A DNA stretch of 64,000 bases from contig NC_015675.1 in assembly GCF_000176035.2 (NCBI RefSeq), positions 5,708,001 through 5,772,000 on the forward strand. The letters run 5' to 3'. This document shows, one piece after another, positions 1-7,437 of the stretch; position 1 is the stretch's first letter; every line of letters begins with the position of its first letter. Under the pieces are notes generated by a model. The model was not told the origin of the DNA. It made no database searches and saw nothing but the letters and a program-made list of their open reading frames with translations. The stretch is from Mesorhizobium opportunistum WSM2075. GTDB lineage: Bacteria > Pseudomonadota > Alphaproteobacteria > Rhizobiales > Rhizobiaceae. The position numbers and the translations under genes were made by a program.

Positions 1-341
1 AGGTCGAACCCGAGAGATGCACCGACAAATCCAAAATCATAACTTGCCACCGCAGTAAAATCGGCGACAAACCCCGTATATCCCCGACCAATCACTCCGT
101 TGTAGCTGCGTTGCAGATCACGCGGGCCATTTGTCTTATAGTCGCCCATGACGGATAAGCTGCTACGACCATTGTATGTATCTACAATCGCATTCCTAGC
201 AGAGGCGACGGGGTCATATTCGGCCGGGGCGCGCATAGGCTGTCCATTTGATTCACTAATTGTCTGACCTCGAGGGTTATGTGCCACTCTGGCTCTTGCC
301 GTTCCACCACCCGTAGTTCCTACGTTGAACAAGTCAGCCAT
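1..341 (-). CDS. Unknown protein, N-terminal part (runs off the left edge)
   Basis: An ATG at 341-339 opens a frame that stays open to the window edge (113 codons, no stop), beginning MADLFNVGTTGGGTARARVA. A Shine-Dalgarno-like GAGG lies about 9 bases upstream on the minus strand. The visible part has no signal peptide or obvious membrane segment and is rich in Gly, Ala, Ser and Asn, ending in a Tyr/Phe/Gly-rich stretch. No family is recognised. It is the last visible gene in a minus-strand row after the HlyB and HlyD genes, so a secreted substrate of that exporter is a reasonable guess, but no RTX nonapeptide is visible. The C-terminal secretion signal would lie outside the window. Lower GC than the core genes around it. 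Confidence 0.6.
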   Translation of the reverse strand, partial: MADLFNVGTTGGGTARARVAHNPRGQTISESNGQPMRAPAEYDPVASARNAIVDTYNGRSSLSVMGDYKTNGPRDLQRSYNGVIGRGYTGFVADFTAVASYDFGFVGASLGFD

Positions 342-406
342 GCACTTTTTCCTCATCTAGAACGGATTTGAATGCCACATTGCCAATGTACTTCGTGTGG
401 AAAATG

Positions 407-790
407 TCAAAGTACAACCATTGATAAACAGTAAGAAGAATATAGGACTAAGAAATTAGCTATGGTAAAAAACCTCCTAAACGGAACGTCTGTATAGTGC
501 AATAGGGACAACAATAAATTTATACATATGGTAATAATGATATACACTATTGCTGGCAGCAATAATATATCTATCGGCAAATCACTCGACTGAGACAGCA
601 AAGAAAGTCCGTATCTATGTGACAGATAGGACTCGCACTCCGATCCGCCATACCCATAATTTATACCCATTCCAATGTAACTACCGCAGTTGTTAACCTT
701 TTCGATAATACTTGAAAAAACACCAGCTAAAAATGCCACCAGCATAACCCAGCCTAAATAAAGGCTACTAACATTCTTAATTGGCGTCAT
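407..790 (-). CDS. Small unknown membrane protein
   Basis: Encodes about 127 residues from the ATG at 790 (MTPIKNVSSLYLGW); an in-frame TTG at 802 would add four residues and neither start has a clear ribosome binding site. Three hydrophobic segments are visible, at roughly residues 10-30, 70-95 and 105-127, with a polar Cys/Gly/Tyr-rich loop between the first two that is probably periplasmic or cytoplasmic. No family is recognised. It lies 53 bases downstream of the HlyD-type gene in the same direction, and its base composition is clearly more AT-rich than the exporter genes, which suggests separate acquisition. It could be an immunity, anchoring or accessory protein of the secretion locus; this is inference from position only. 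Confidence 0.5.
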   Translation of the reverse strand: MTPIKNVSSLYLGWVMLVAFLAGVFSSIIEKVNNCGSYIGMGINYGYGGSECESYLSHRYGLSLLSQSSDLPIDILLLPAIVYIIITICINLLLSLLHYTDVPFRRFFTIANFLVLYSSYCLSMVVL

Positions 791-843
791 CTGAGCACCC
801 AAGCAATGCCAAAATCAGTTTATGGTACATGATGGTCTCCGTC

Positions 844-2289
844 TTACCGCTCATGAAACGCCTCGTCTGTCATTTCCATCAGGGGGTCGAGCAGGAACTC
901 CAGAACCCGCCGATTACCGGTCTTGACCTCTGCCGTCACCGACATGCCCGGCGTCAGCACGACATCCCTCCCCTCGACGCGGAAAGACGTCTCATTCAGC
1001 GCAATGCGCACTGGAAACACCAATGGCCCAGCACTGTCCCGCGCCGTCTCTTCTTTGGCCGCTAATGGTTCCTGTGGCGAGCCGGCCGGAATGGCGTCGT
1101 TGGAGACAGTCAGCACCTTGCCGTCGAGCGTGCCGTAGCGGGTGAAGGGGAAGGCCTCGAGCTTGACGCGTACGTCCTGCCCTTCATGGACAAAGCCCTT
1201 GTCGCGGTTTAGCAACATCGCCTCAATCTCGAGCTTCGTACCGTCGGGCACGACCACCATCAGCTTCTGGCCGGTCTGCACGACCTCGCCTAGCGTGTTG
1301 ACTTCGAGCTGCTGAACGCGGCCGGCAACGGGCGATCTGAGCAAGCTGGCGCGCTCGAACAGTTCGGCCTTGGCGAGGTCCTGCCGCGACACGCCGATCA
1401 TGCGGTCGATTTCGATCAGTTCGGTAGCAACCTTGTCGAGATATGCATCGCGGCGTGCGCGCTTTTGCGCGGCGAGCGTCTTCACCGTGGCTTCGAGCTC
1501 GGCGATGTGACCCTCGTCGGACACCGTCGCCATCAACTGGTCCTGCTCCCCCTGGCGCGCCTCGATGGTGCTGGTCTTGATACCGACCTGGCGCTTTTCC
1601 AGCGCGACGTAGACATCGAGCCTGTCGCCAGCGAGTTGGACCAGCTTGCGGCGCTCGACCAGAGTCTTGCCGGCACGCTCGATCTCGATACGCTTCTGCG
1701 CAATCTCGGCTTCGAGGCTGTCCTGCTCCGACTGATAGGCTGCCAGCGACTGGCGCATCTGCAGGCGCTGCAAGTCGACCAGCGGCGCGGGGGCGTTTTC
1801 AGGCACGACGAACGCCGCTTCCGTCGCAGGCGTGTCATCGGCCACGGCGTCGATCAGCGCCTGAAGCCGGGCCTTGGAGACTTCGGCGGCGGCAAGGTTG
1901 CCGGCATTTTTCTGGCGCTCGGCCTGATATTCGGAGGGGTCGAGCTCGACCAGCGCGTCTCCCGCCGCGACATGGTCGCCCGCCTTGACATGCAGCGCCC
2001 TGACCGTGCCGGTGATCAGCGGCTCGATAACCTGCACTTTGCCGATTGGGATCAGCTTGCCTTGGATGGTGGCATAGGTGTCGATGCGGCCGAACCATGA
2101 CCAGGCCAGAGCGCCCACGGCAAACAACATGATCAGCGCGGAGAAGATGCGTGCTGCCGGCGAGGCCGGCGTTTCCAGGATCTCGATCGCGGCGGCCTGG
2201 AAGGCGCGCTCGTCGCGGTTGAGTTTTGGGCGCTTGGCTTCGCTCTCGCGCGCCACGCCTTCCCTGATTGCTTGCCAATAGCGTCCCAT
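844..2289 (-). CDS. Type I secretion periplasmic adaptor (HlyD family)
   Basis: A 481-residue membrane fusion protein linking an inner-membrane ABC exporter to a TolC-like outer-membrane channel. The order is typical: short cytoplasmic N-terminus, one membrane segment near residues 45-70 (ALIMLFAVGALAWSWFG), a split lipoyl-like beta domain (VIEPLITGTVRALHVKAGDH), long alpha-helical coiled coils at about 125-320, the second lipoyl half (LRSPVAGRVQQLEV), and the C-terminal beta barrel with GMSVTAEVKTGNRR near the end. Length fits HlyD/PrtE proteins (about 440-480). It starts three bases after the ABC transporter gene stops, so the two are co-transcribed. No TolC-type gene is in the window. Family assignment is secure; the substrate is unknown. 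Confidence 0.93.
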   Translation of the reverse strand: MGRYWQAIREGVARESEAKRPKLNRDERAFQAAAIEILETPASPAARIFSALIMLFAVGALAWSWFGRIDTYATIQGKLIPIGKVQVIEPLITGTVRALHVKAGDHVAAGDALVELDPSEYQAERQKNAGNLAAAEVSKARLQALIDAVADDTPATEAAFVVPENAPAPLVDLQRLQMRQSLAAYQSEQDSLEAEIAQKRIEIERAGKTLVERRKLVQLAGDRLDVYVALEKRQVGIKTSTIEARQGEQDQLMATVSDEGHIAELEATVKTLAAQKRARRDAYLDKVATELIEIDRMIGVSRQDLAKAELFERASLLRSPVAGRVQQLEVNTLGEVVQTGQKLMVVVPDGTKLEIEAMLLNRDKGFVHEGQDVRVKLEAFPFTRYGTLDGKVLTVSNDAIPAGSPQEPLAAKEETARDSAGPLVFPVRIALNETSFRVEGRDVVLTPGMSVTAEVKTGNRRVLEFLLDPLMEMTDEAFHER

Positions 2290-2292
2290 CGC

Positions 2293-4458
2293 CTACTCCG
2301 CCGCCTGGGGTTGGAACGACGGGCGCTGTTCGGCCTGCAGTTGGTAGAGCTGCGCGTAGCGGCCGTTGAGTTTCAAAAGCTGCTCATGCGTGCCCTGCTC
2401 GGTGATGCGGCCGGCCTCGATGGTCATGATGCGGGTGGCGTCGCGCAGCGCTGCCAGCCGATGCGCAATGATGAACACGGTGCGGCCCTTGGCCATCAGC
2501 CGCATGTTCTGCTGGATGATGTATTCGGACTCATAGTCGAGCGCGCTGGTCGCCTCATCGAACAGAAGGATGCGTGGATTGGTGACCAAGGCACGGGCAA
2601 TGGCGATGCGCTGGCGCTGACCGCCTGACAGATTGGAGCCGCGCTCCTCCAGCACCGTGTCATAGCCGGACTTAAGCTGCAGGATGAACTCATGCGCGCC
2701 GCTGAGCTTGGCCGCCTCGATCACCCGCTCCAGAGGCAAAGCCGGATCGGCCAGCGCGATGTTCTCGCGCACCGTGCGCCGGAACAGAATATTCTCCTGC
2801 AGCACGACGCCAATCTGGCGGCGCAGGCTGCGCGGGTCGATCAGCGCCAGGTCGACGCCATCAATCAGCACACGGCCGCGCTCCGGCACATGCAGCCGCT
2901 GCAGCAGCTTGGCGACGGTGCTCTTGCCCGAGCCCGACGGGCCAACAATGCCGATGATCTCGCCGGGTTCGGTCTGGAACGAGACGTCGCTCAGGATTTC
3001 ACGCTCGCCCGGCCTGTAGCGGAAAGTGACGTGGTCGAAGGCGGCATGGCCCGAAATCTTGCGTAGCGACCCTTGCCCGCCGCCGCCTGATATCTCGACC
3101 GGGGCGTTGAGGATATCGCCCAGCCGGTCGACGGAAATGCGCACCTGCTGCAAATCCTGCCACAGCTGCGCCAGCCGCAGCACTGGGCCGGAAACGCGGC
3201 CGGCCATGATGTTGAAGGCGACCAGCTGGCCGACCGTCATGTCGCCAGCCACCACTGCCTTGGCGCCGAACCACATGGTGCCGACGATCACCGCCTTGGA
3301 GATGAGCTGGGCGGTGTTGGAGGCAAAATTGGCGAGCCTGGCGGTGCGGAAGCCGGCGCCGACATAGCCGGCGAGTTGGTCCTCCCAGCGGCGCTGCATC
3401 TGCGGCTCGACCGCCATCGCCTTTAGCGTTTCGACGCCGACGATGGACTCGACCAGGAACGTTTGGTTCTCGGCGCCGCGGTTGAACTTTTCCTCGATGC
3501 GGCGGCGGAATTCGGGTGTTACCGCCATCGACAGGATGACATAGGCGGGGATCGAACAGATGACGATCAGGGTCAGCCACGGGCTATAGAGATACATCAC
3601 GGCGAGGAAGACAAACAGGAACAAGACATCAAGCAATACGGTGAGCGCCGAGCCGGTGAGGAAGGCGCGGATGTTTTCCAGCTCATGCACGCGCGCCACG
3701 GTCTGGCCGGTCTGCCTGGCCTCGAAATAGGCAATCGGCAGGCCAAGCAGGTGATGGAACAGTTTTGCGCCCAGCGCCACATCGATGCGGCTGGTGGTGT
3801 GGATGGTGGTGTACGTGCGCAGCCCGGTGAGCAGTACCTCGAACATCGAGACAGCCGACAGGCCGATGACGAGTACTTCAAGCGTGGTCAGCCCATTGTG
3901 GACCAGCACCTTGTCGATCACCAGCTGGAAGAAGATCGGCGAGATCAGGCCAAGCAATTGCACGAAGAAGGAGGCGAGCAGCACCTCGGCGAAGATCCAG
4001 CGGTAACGGATGATCTCAGGAATGAACCACGAGAAGTCGAAGCGTCGCGAAAACCCTTGCGCGAAGGCGCGGCTGGTCACCAGGATGACATGGCCGCTCC
4101 AGAGCGCGTCGAATTCCTCTCGCGTCATCTCCTGCGGCGCCCCAACGTGCGGGTCCTGCAAAAGCACCTTGCTCGCGGATGCCGCCGCCAACACCGCGAA
4201 GCCGCCGCCCTTCTTCTCGATGATGGCCGGCAGCGGCAGACGATCCAGCCGCTTCGCCGACGGCTGCACGCTCCGTGCCTTGAGCTTCAGCCGCTTGGCC
4301 GCGCGCACAATGTCGACGCGATCGGCGACGCGCTCACCCAGACCCAAGTCGTGGCGAATGGCATCGGGGTCTGCCGGCTGGCGCAAATACTGGGTGAGCA
4401 GCATCAAGCAAATGACACCACTGTCCAGCACAGTCGATATAGGCGTGACAGAATCCAC
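2293..4458 (-). CDS. Type I secretion ABC transporter, HlyB type
   Basis: Exports an unfolded protein through the inner membrane using ATP, with the HlyD-type partner encoded next. Domains in order: degenerate C39-like peptidase domain (about residues 1-130), six-helix exporter domain (about 145-430), ATPase domain (about 470-715) with Walker A GPSGSGKST, signature LSGGQRQRIAIARAL, Walker B ILLFDEATSALD and the HR switch (IIAHRL). The peptidase-like domain has DSGVICL where cleaving homologues carry the catalytic Cys, so it is the HlyB-type chaperone domain that binds substrate without cutting it. The frame opens at a TTG at 4521 (742 residues), but the GTG at 4458 follows a G-rich stretch and gives an N-terminus like HlyB (VDSVTPISTVLDSGV against MDSCHKIDYGL from memory), so it is preferred (721 residues). 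Confidence 0.92.
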   Translation of the reverse strand: MDSVTPISTVLDSGVICLMLLTQYLRQPADPDAIRHDLGLGERVADRVDIVRAAKRLKLKARSVQPSAKRLDRLPLPAIIEKKGGGFAVLAAASASKVLLQDPHVGAPQEMTREEFDALWSGHVILVTSRAFAQGFSRRFDFSWFIPEIIRYRWIFAEVLLASFFVQLLGLISPIFFQLVIDKVLVHNGLTTLEVLVIGLSAVSMFEVLLTGLRTYTTIHTTSRIDVALGAKLFHHLLGLPIAYFEARQTGQTVARVHELENIRAFLTGSALTVLLDVLFLFVFLAVMYLYSPWLTLIVICSIPAYVILSMAVTPEFRRRIEEKFNRGAENQTFLVESIVGVETLKAMAVEPQMQRRWEDQLAGYVGAGFRTARLANFASNTAQLISKAVIVGTMWFGAKAVVAGDMTVGQLVAFNIMAGRVSGPVLRLAQLWQDLQQVRISVDRLGDILNAPVEISGGGGQGSLRKISGHAAFDHVTFRYRPGEREILSDVSFQTEPGEIIGIVGPSGSGKSTVAKLLQRLHVPERGRVLIDGVDLALIDPRSLRRQIGVVLQENILFRRTVRENIALADPALPLERVIEAAKLSGAHEFILQLKSGYDTVLEERGSNLSGGQRQRIAIARALVTNPRILLFDEATSALDYESEYIIQQNMRLMAKGRTVFIIAHRLAALRDATRIMTIEAGRITEQGTHEQLLKLNGRYAQLYQLQAEQRPSFQPQAAE

Positions 4459-4521
4459 TTTCCCCCCGGAAAGACAACACGCAGTTGTACTTTCATTTAT
4501 CCGTTGGAGAACGTCGCTCAA

Positions 4522-5340
4522 GCAATCAGCAAAAGTTGAAAACTATCAGATGACAGAACACGTTTTCGTGATCAAATATTAGATAAAACTAATACATCCG
4601 GCCTCCGAATTCAGGATCCGCGTCGTTTACGCCGACAATCCGGGCCGCGTGATTAGTCTCTCCCTACATTCGCGATCCATACTCAGGGCAACGCAGCCGG
4701 GCACCGGCTTGTAGGCGTGGTCGCCCCGGACGGCACGGAGTTTCGTTGGACAGCGCGGGAGTAACAGCTTTTTGGACGCGCGCTAGCGCGACGTAATGAC
4801 CAGGATGTGGCACGCAGCAGCTATTTCACCTGTGGGAGCAAAGGCGCTCAGAATGTAAAAACTTGAAGGAGCGCGCTACAGGGAGGCACACATGCCAGAA
4901 CTCGACACCGTCGAAATTATCCAAAATCCGAATCTAACGTCCCACTTTGTCCATGAGCACACGCAATTCTGGCTGAGGCGAGACACAGAAAGTTCGAAAA
5001 GCTTCCAGGAACCCCAGCCATTCTCTTAGAGAGTGCTGAAAAAGCCGAGTGTTACAAAACACGCTGATGATCTGCATGGCGTCAGGCCTTCAGAATCAAT
5101 TTTGCCTGATCCAAGGACTCAAAATCCAAGGCTTCAAGACCGATCCGAATTCCGGCATGAGCGGTTGAAGGGTTGGTAGACGATACGCTGCGGCGGGGAG
5201 CTCCGATCAGTCACTTGCCGTCCGCTATTTCTTGGGTCTCTTGCAGAATGTCGCAGTGAGACACAAAAGAGAAGTTGGCCGTCCACACTAGGTCGTCAGG
5301 GATTCGACCAAGTGGGATGACGATCCGAAACGGAACTTCA
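4522..5340. other. Gene-poor region between exporter and glycosyltransferase
   Basis: About 820 bases with no convincing full-length gene. The part next to the exporter (4500-4600) is AT-rich and presumably holds its promoter. A 45-codon frame with a strong ribosome binding site lies at 4892-5029 (listed separately). On the minus strand an open frame from about 5208 to 5096 reads ...IGLEALDFESLDQAKLILKA and then stops, without a start codon: it looks like the tail of a lost gene. The stretch 5028-5060 (TGCTGAAAAAG and similar) resembles sequence found at insertion-sequence ends, but no inverted repeat or transposase could be identified. Confidence 0.5.
4892..5029 (+). CDS. Possible 45-residue unknown protein or truncated gene
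   Basis: ATG at 4892 preceded by GGGAGG seven bases upstream, an unusually good ribosome binding site, opens a 45-codon frame (MPELDTVEIIQNPNLTSHFV...) ending at TAG 5027-5029. The peptide is polar, with no membrane segment or recognised motif. It may be the beginning of a decayed gene rather than a functional small protein, because the surrounding 800 bases look like debris. Coding status is uncertain. Confidence 0.3.
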   Translation: MPELDTVEIIQNPNLTSHFVHEHTQFWLRRDTESSKSFQEPQPFS

Positions 5341-7431
5341 ATGAACCTTCCTATCTTCGCCATCAACCTCGATCGGGAGACCTGCCGCTGGAGCGGATTG
5401 CTGGCCAGCGCCGAGGCGGCCGGCCTGACCTTGCAGCGCATTGCCGCCGTCGACGGCCGCACACTGCCCAAGGAGGACTGGACGGAGATCGATCTTCCAA
5501 CCGCGAAAAAGCTGAGCGGGCGCGACATCCTGCCCGGCGAATATGCCTGTTACCGCAGCCATATCCAGGCGCTGGAAACGTTCCTAGCCGGTGGCAGCGC
5601 CCATGGCCTAATAGTCGAGGACGACGTCCTGTTCGGCGAAGATACCATACGACGCGTCGAGGCCATCATCGCCGCGGTGCCGGATTTCGACGTTATCAAG
5701 CTGACTAACCATCGCATGAGCTTCTTCATGCGCGCCGTGAAGACGACGCAAGGTGACGAGATCGGTCGCGCCCTGCATGGCCCGCAGGGGTCGGCCGCCG
5801 CCTATCTGGTGACGCGGGAGGGCGCGAAGGGGCTATTGTCGGCGCTCGCGGTAATGAAAATGCCGTGGGACGTCGCGCTCGAACGCTTTTGGGATACCGG
5901 CCTGAAAGTCTATTCGGTCCGCCAAAACCTGCTTGGCTTTGCCAAGAGCAGCGCGATATCAGGCATAGCCGGCCCCTCGGGCAGCTACAAATCCGCAAGG
6001 CTTGGCGGGTGGAGCCGGCTGAGCGCCGGCATGTCACGAGCCTGGGACGAGCTGCACCGCCTGCATCACGTGTTTTTGCGGCCGCCCTTGCCGAAGGAAA
6101 TCCCGGACTACGCGAGGGACGACGTGCCGCGCAGCACCTTGCTGCAGTTCCTTGCGGCATTCGCCATTCTCGCGCTTGCCTCTGCAGTCTGGCGCGAGGC
6201 CGACACCTACCGCTTTGCGGGGATGGCGCTTGCCGTGGTCGCCGCGATCCGCTGGCTCAGGGTGGATCTGTGGACTTACAGCAAGCCGCTGATCGGATGG
6301 GTCGGCGGCCTGTGCGTGGGTTGGTCGCTGTATGTCTTCATCCGGCTGGCGATCGTCTATTTCGACAGCCACCAATTGGGCGGCGCCGAAGGCATCTACC
6401 TGTTTCCGCTGTTTTATGCGACGACAGGCTTCGCGTTTCTGCTGTTCGTCAGGCGGCCCGAGCGGCTCGTCCTGTGGTTCATGATCCTCAGCCTTGTCTT
6501 CCTGGCGGCGGATACAGGCTATTCGGACATCCTTCATGGCACCAGGCCAGTGCCGTGGCTTTTCAACAATCCCATTCATGCATCGTTGGCGGCTGGTTTC
6601 ATCTTCCTCTGCACGCTGCAGTTCATCGCCCACACCGCTCAGAGAACGGACCTGAGCACCACAACCAGGAGCATGTACTGGGCGCTGTCGGCAGCCGTAC
6701 TGCTGTTCGCCCTCGTCAACATCATCGCGCTGCGGTCAAAGGGTGTCTGGCTCGCGCTGGCGCTCGTGCTCGTCTTGTTGGCAGTCATGATCCTGGCGAG
6801 AGGCCATCGCCGCGAACTGATGGTCGGGGGCGGCGTGCTGGGAATAGTGGCGGCCGGCGTTGTCGCCGCGCAAGGCATCTTCTGGTCCACTGCCGGCGAC
6901 ACCATGATCTTCGTCAGAAGCCTGGTTTCGGACGTCTTGAGCCATGGCGTACTGCCAGCCTTCGACCGCGCCATCGCCAGCAACACGGTTCCGCTTGCGG
7001 CCAAGGAACGGCTGATGCTGTGGGCCGACGCGCTCGATATCTGGAAACGCCACCCGATCTTCGGAGCCAGTTCCAGCTGGCTCACCGAATGGCAGAATAG
7101 AACCTATCATCCGATGATCTTCAACGTTTTCCACAACGGCTATCTGGAAATAGGTGTGCGCTATGGTGTGGTCGGGCTGGCGTTCTTCGCGTTTCTCTAC
7201 ATCTGGTCGTCCAGGCAGGTTCTGCTGGCCGTGCGGGCCAGGTTGATCGCTCCGGCCGCATGGCCTTGCTACCTCTCGACGCTGGTCTTCTTCGCCATCA
7301 GCATCCTTAGCAATTCGAACAACCGGCTGTCGATGGGCGAGGGATTCATGTGGTTCGCCGCCGCGTTCGGCTTCTATTGCTTCTACCTTCGCCAGCAAAA
7401 CGACCTTGTCGCGCCGAGAACCTATTTCTAG
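5341..7431 (+). CDS. Fused family-25 glycosyltransferase and O-antigen ligase-like protein
   Basis: A 696-residue protein. Residues 1-190 look like a lipooligosaccharide glycosyltransferase of family 25: start LPIFAINLDRE, AAVDGR, the GEYACYRSHIQALE block and the DxD-like LIVEDDVLF. From about residue 265 there are ten or more hydrophobic segments typical of O-antigen ligase/polymerase (Wzy_C) proteins, with the late motif FHNGYLEIGVRYGVVGL. A transferase that adds a sugar to a surface glycan plus a membrane ligase/polymerase would fit surface polysaccharide assembly; substrates are unknown. The frame is open from 5275, but ATG 5341 gives the canonical transferase N-terminus (GGA about 8 bases upstream). 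An ATG at 5317 is also possible. It converges on smc with 6 bases between the stops. Confidence 0.85.
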   Translation: MNLPIFAINLDRETCRWSGLLASAEAAGLTLQRIAAVDGRTLPKEDWTEIDLPTAKKLSGRDILPGEYACYRSHIQALETFLAGGSAHGLIVEDDVLFGEDTIRRVEAIIAAVPDFDVIKLTNHRMSFFMRAVKTTQGDEIGRALHGPQGSAAAYLVTREGAKGLLSALAVMKMPWDVALERFWDTGLKVYSVRQNLLGFAKSSAISGIAGPSGSYKSARLGGWSRLSAGMSRAWDELHRLHHVFLRPPLPKEIPDYARDDVPRSTLLQFLAAFAILALASAVWREADTYRFAGMALAVVAAIRWLRVDLWTYSKPLIGWVGGLCVGWSLYVFIRLAIVYFDSHQLGGAEGIYLFPLFYATTGFAFLLFVRRPERLVLWFMILSLVFLAADTGYSDILHGTRPVPWLFNNPIHASLAAGFIFLCTLQFIAHTAQRTDLSTTTRSMYWALSAAVLLFALVNIIALRSKGVWLALALVLVLLAVMILARGHRRELMVGGGVLGIVAAGVVAAQGIFWSTAGDTMIFVRSLVSDVLSHGVLPAFDRAIASNTVPLAAKERLMLWADALDIWKRHPIFGASSSWLTEWQNRTYHPMIFNVFHNGYLEIGVRYGVVGLAFFAFLYIWSSRQVLLAVRARLIAPAAWPCYLSTLVFFAISILSNSNNRLSMGEGFMWFAAAFGFYCFYLRQQNDLVAPRTYF

Positions 7432-7437
7432 ACGGGC

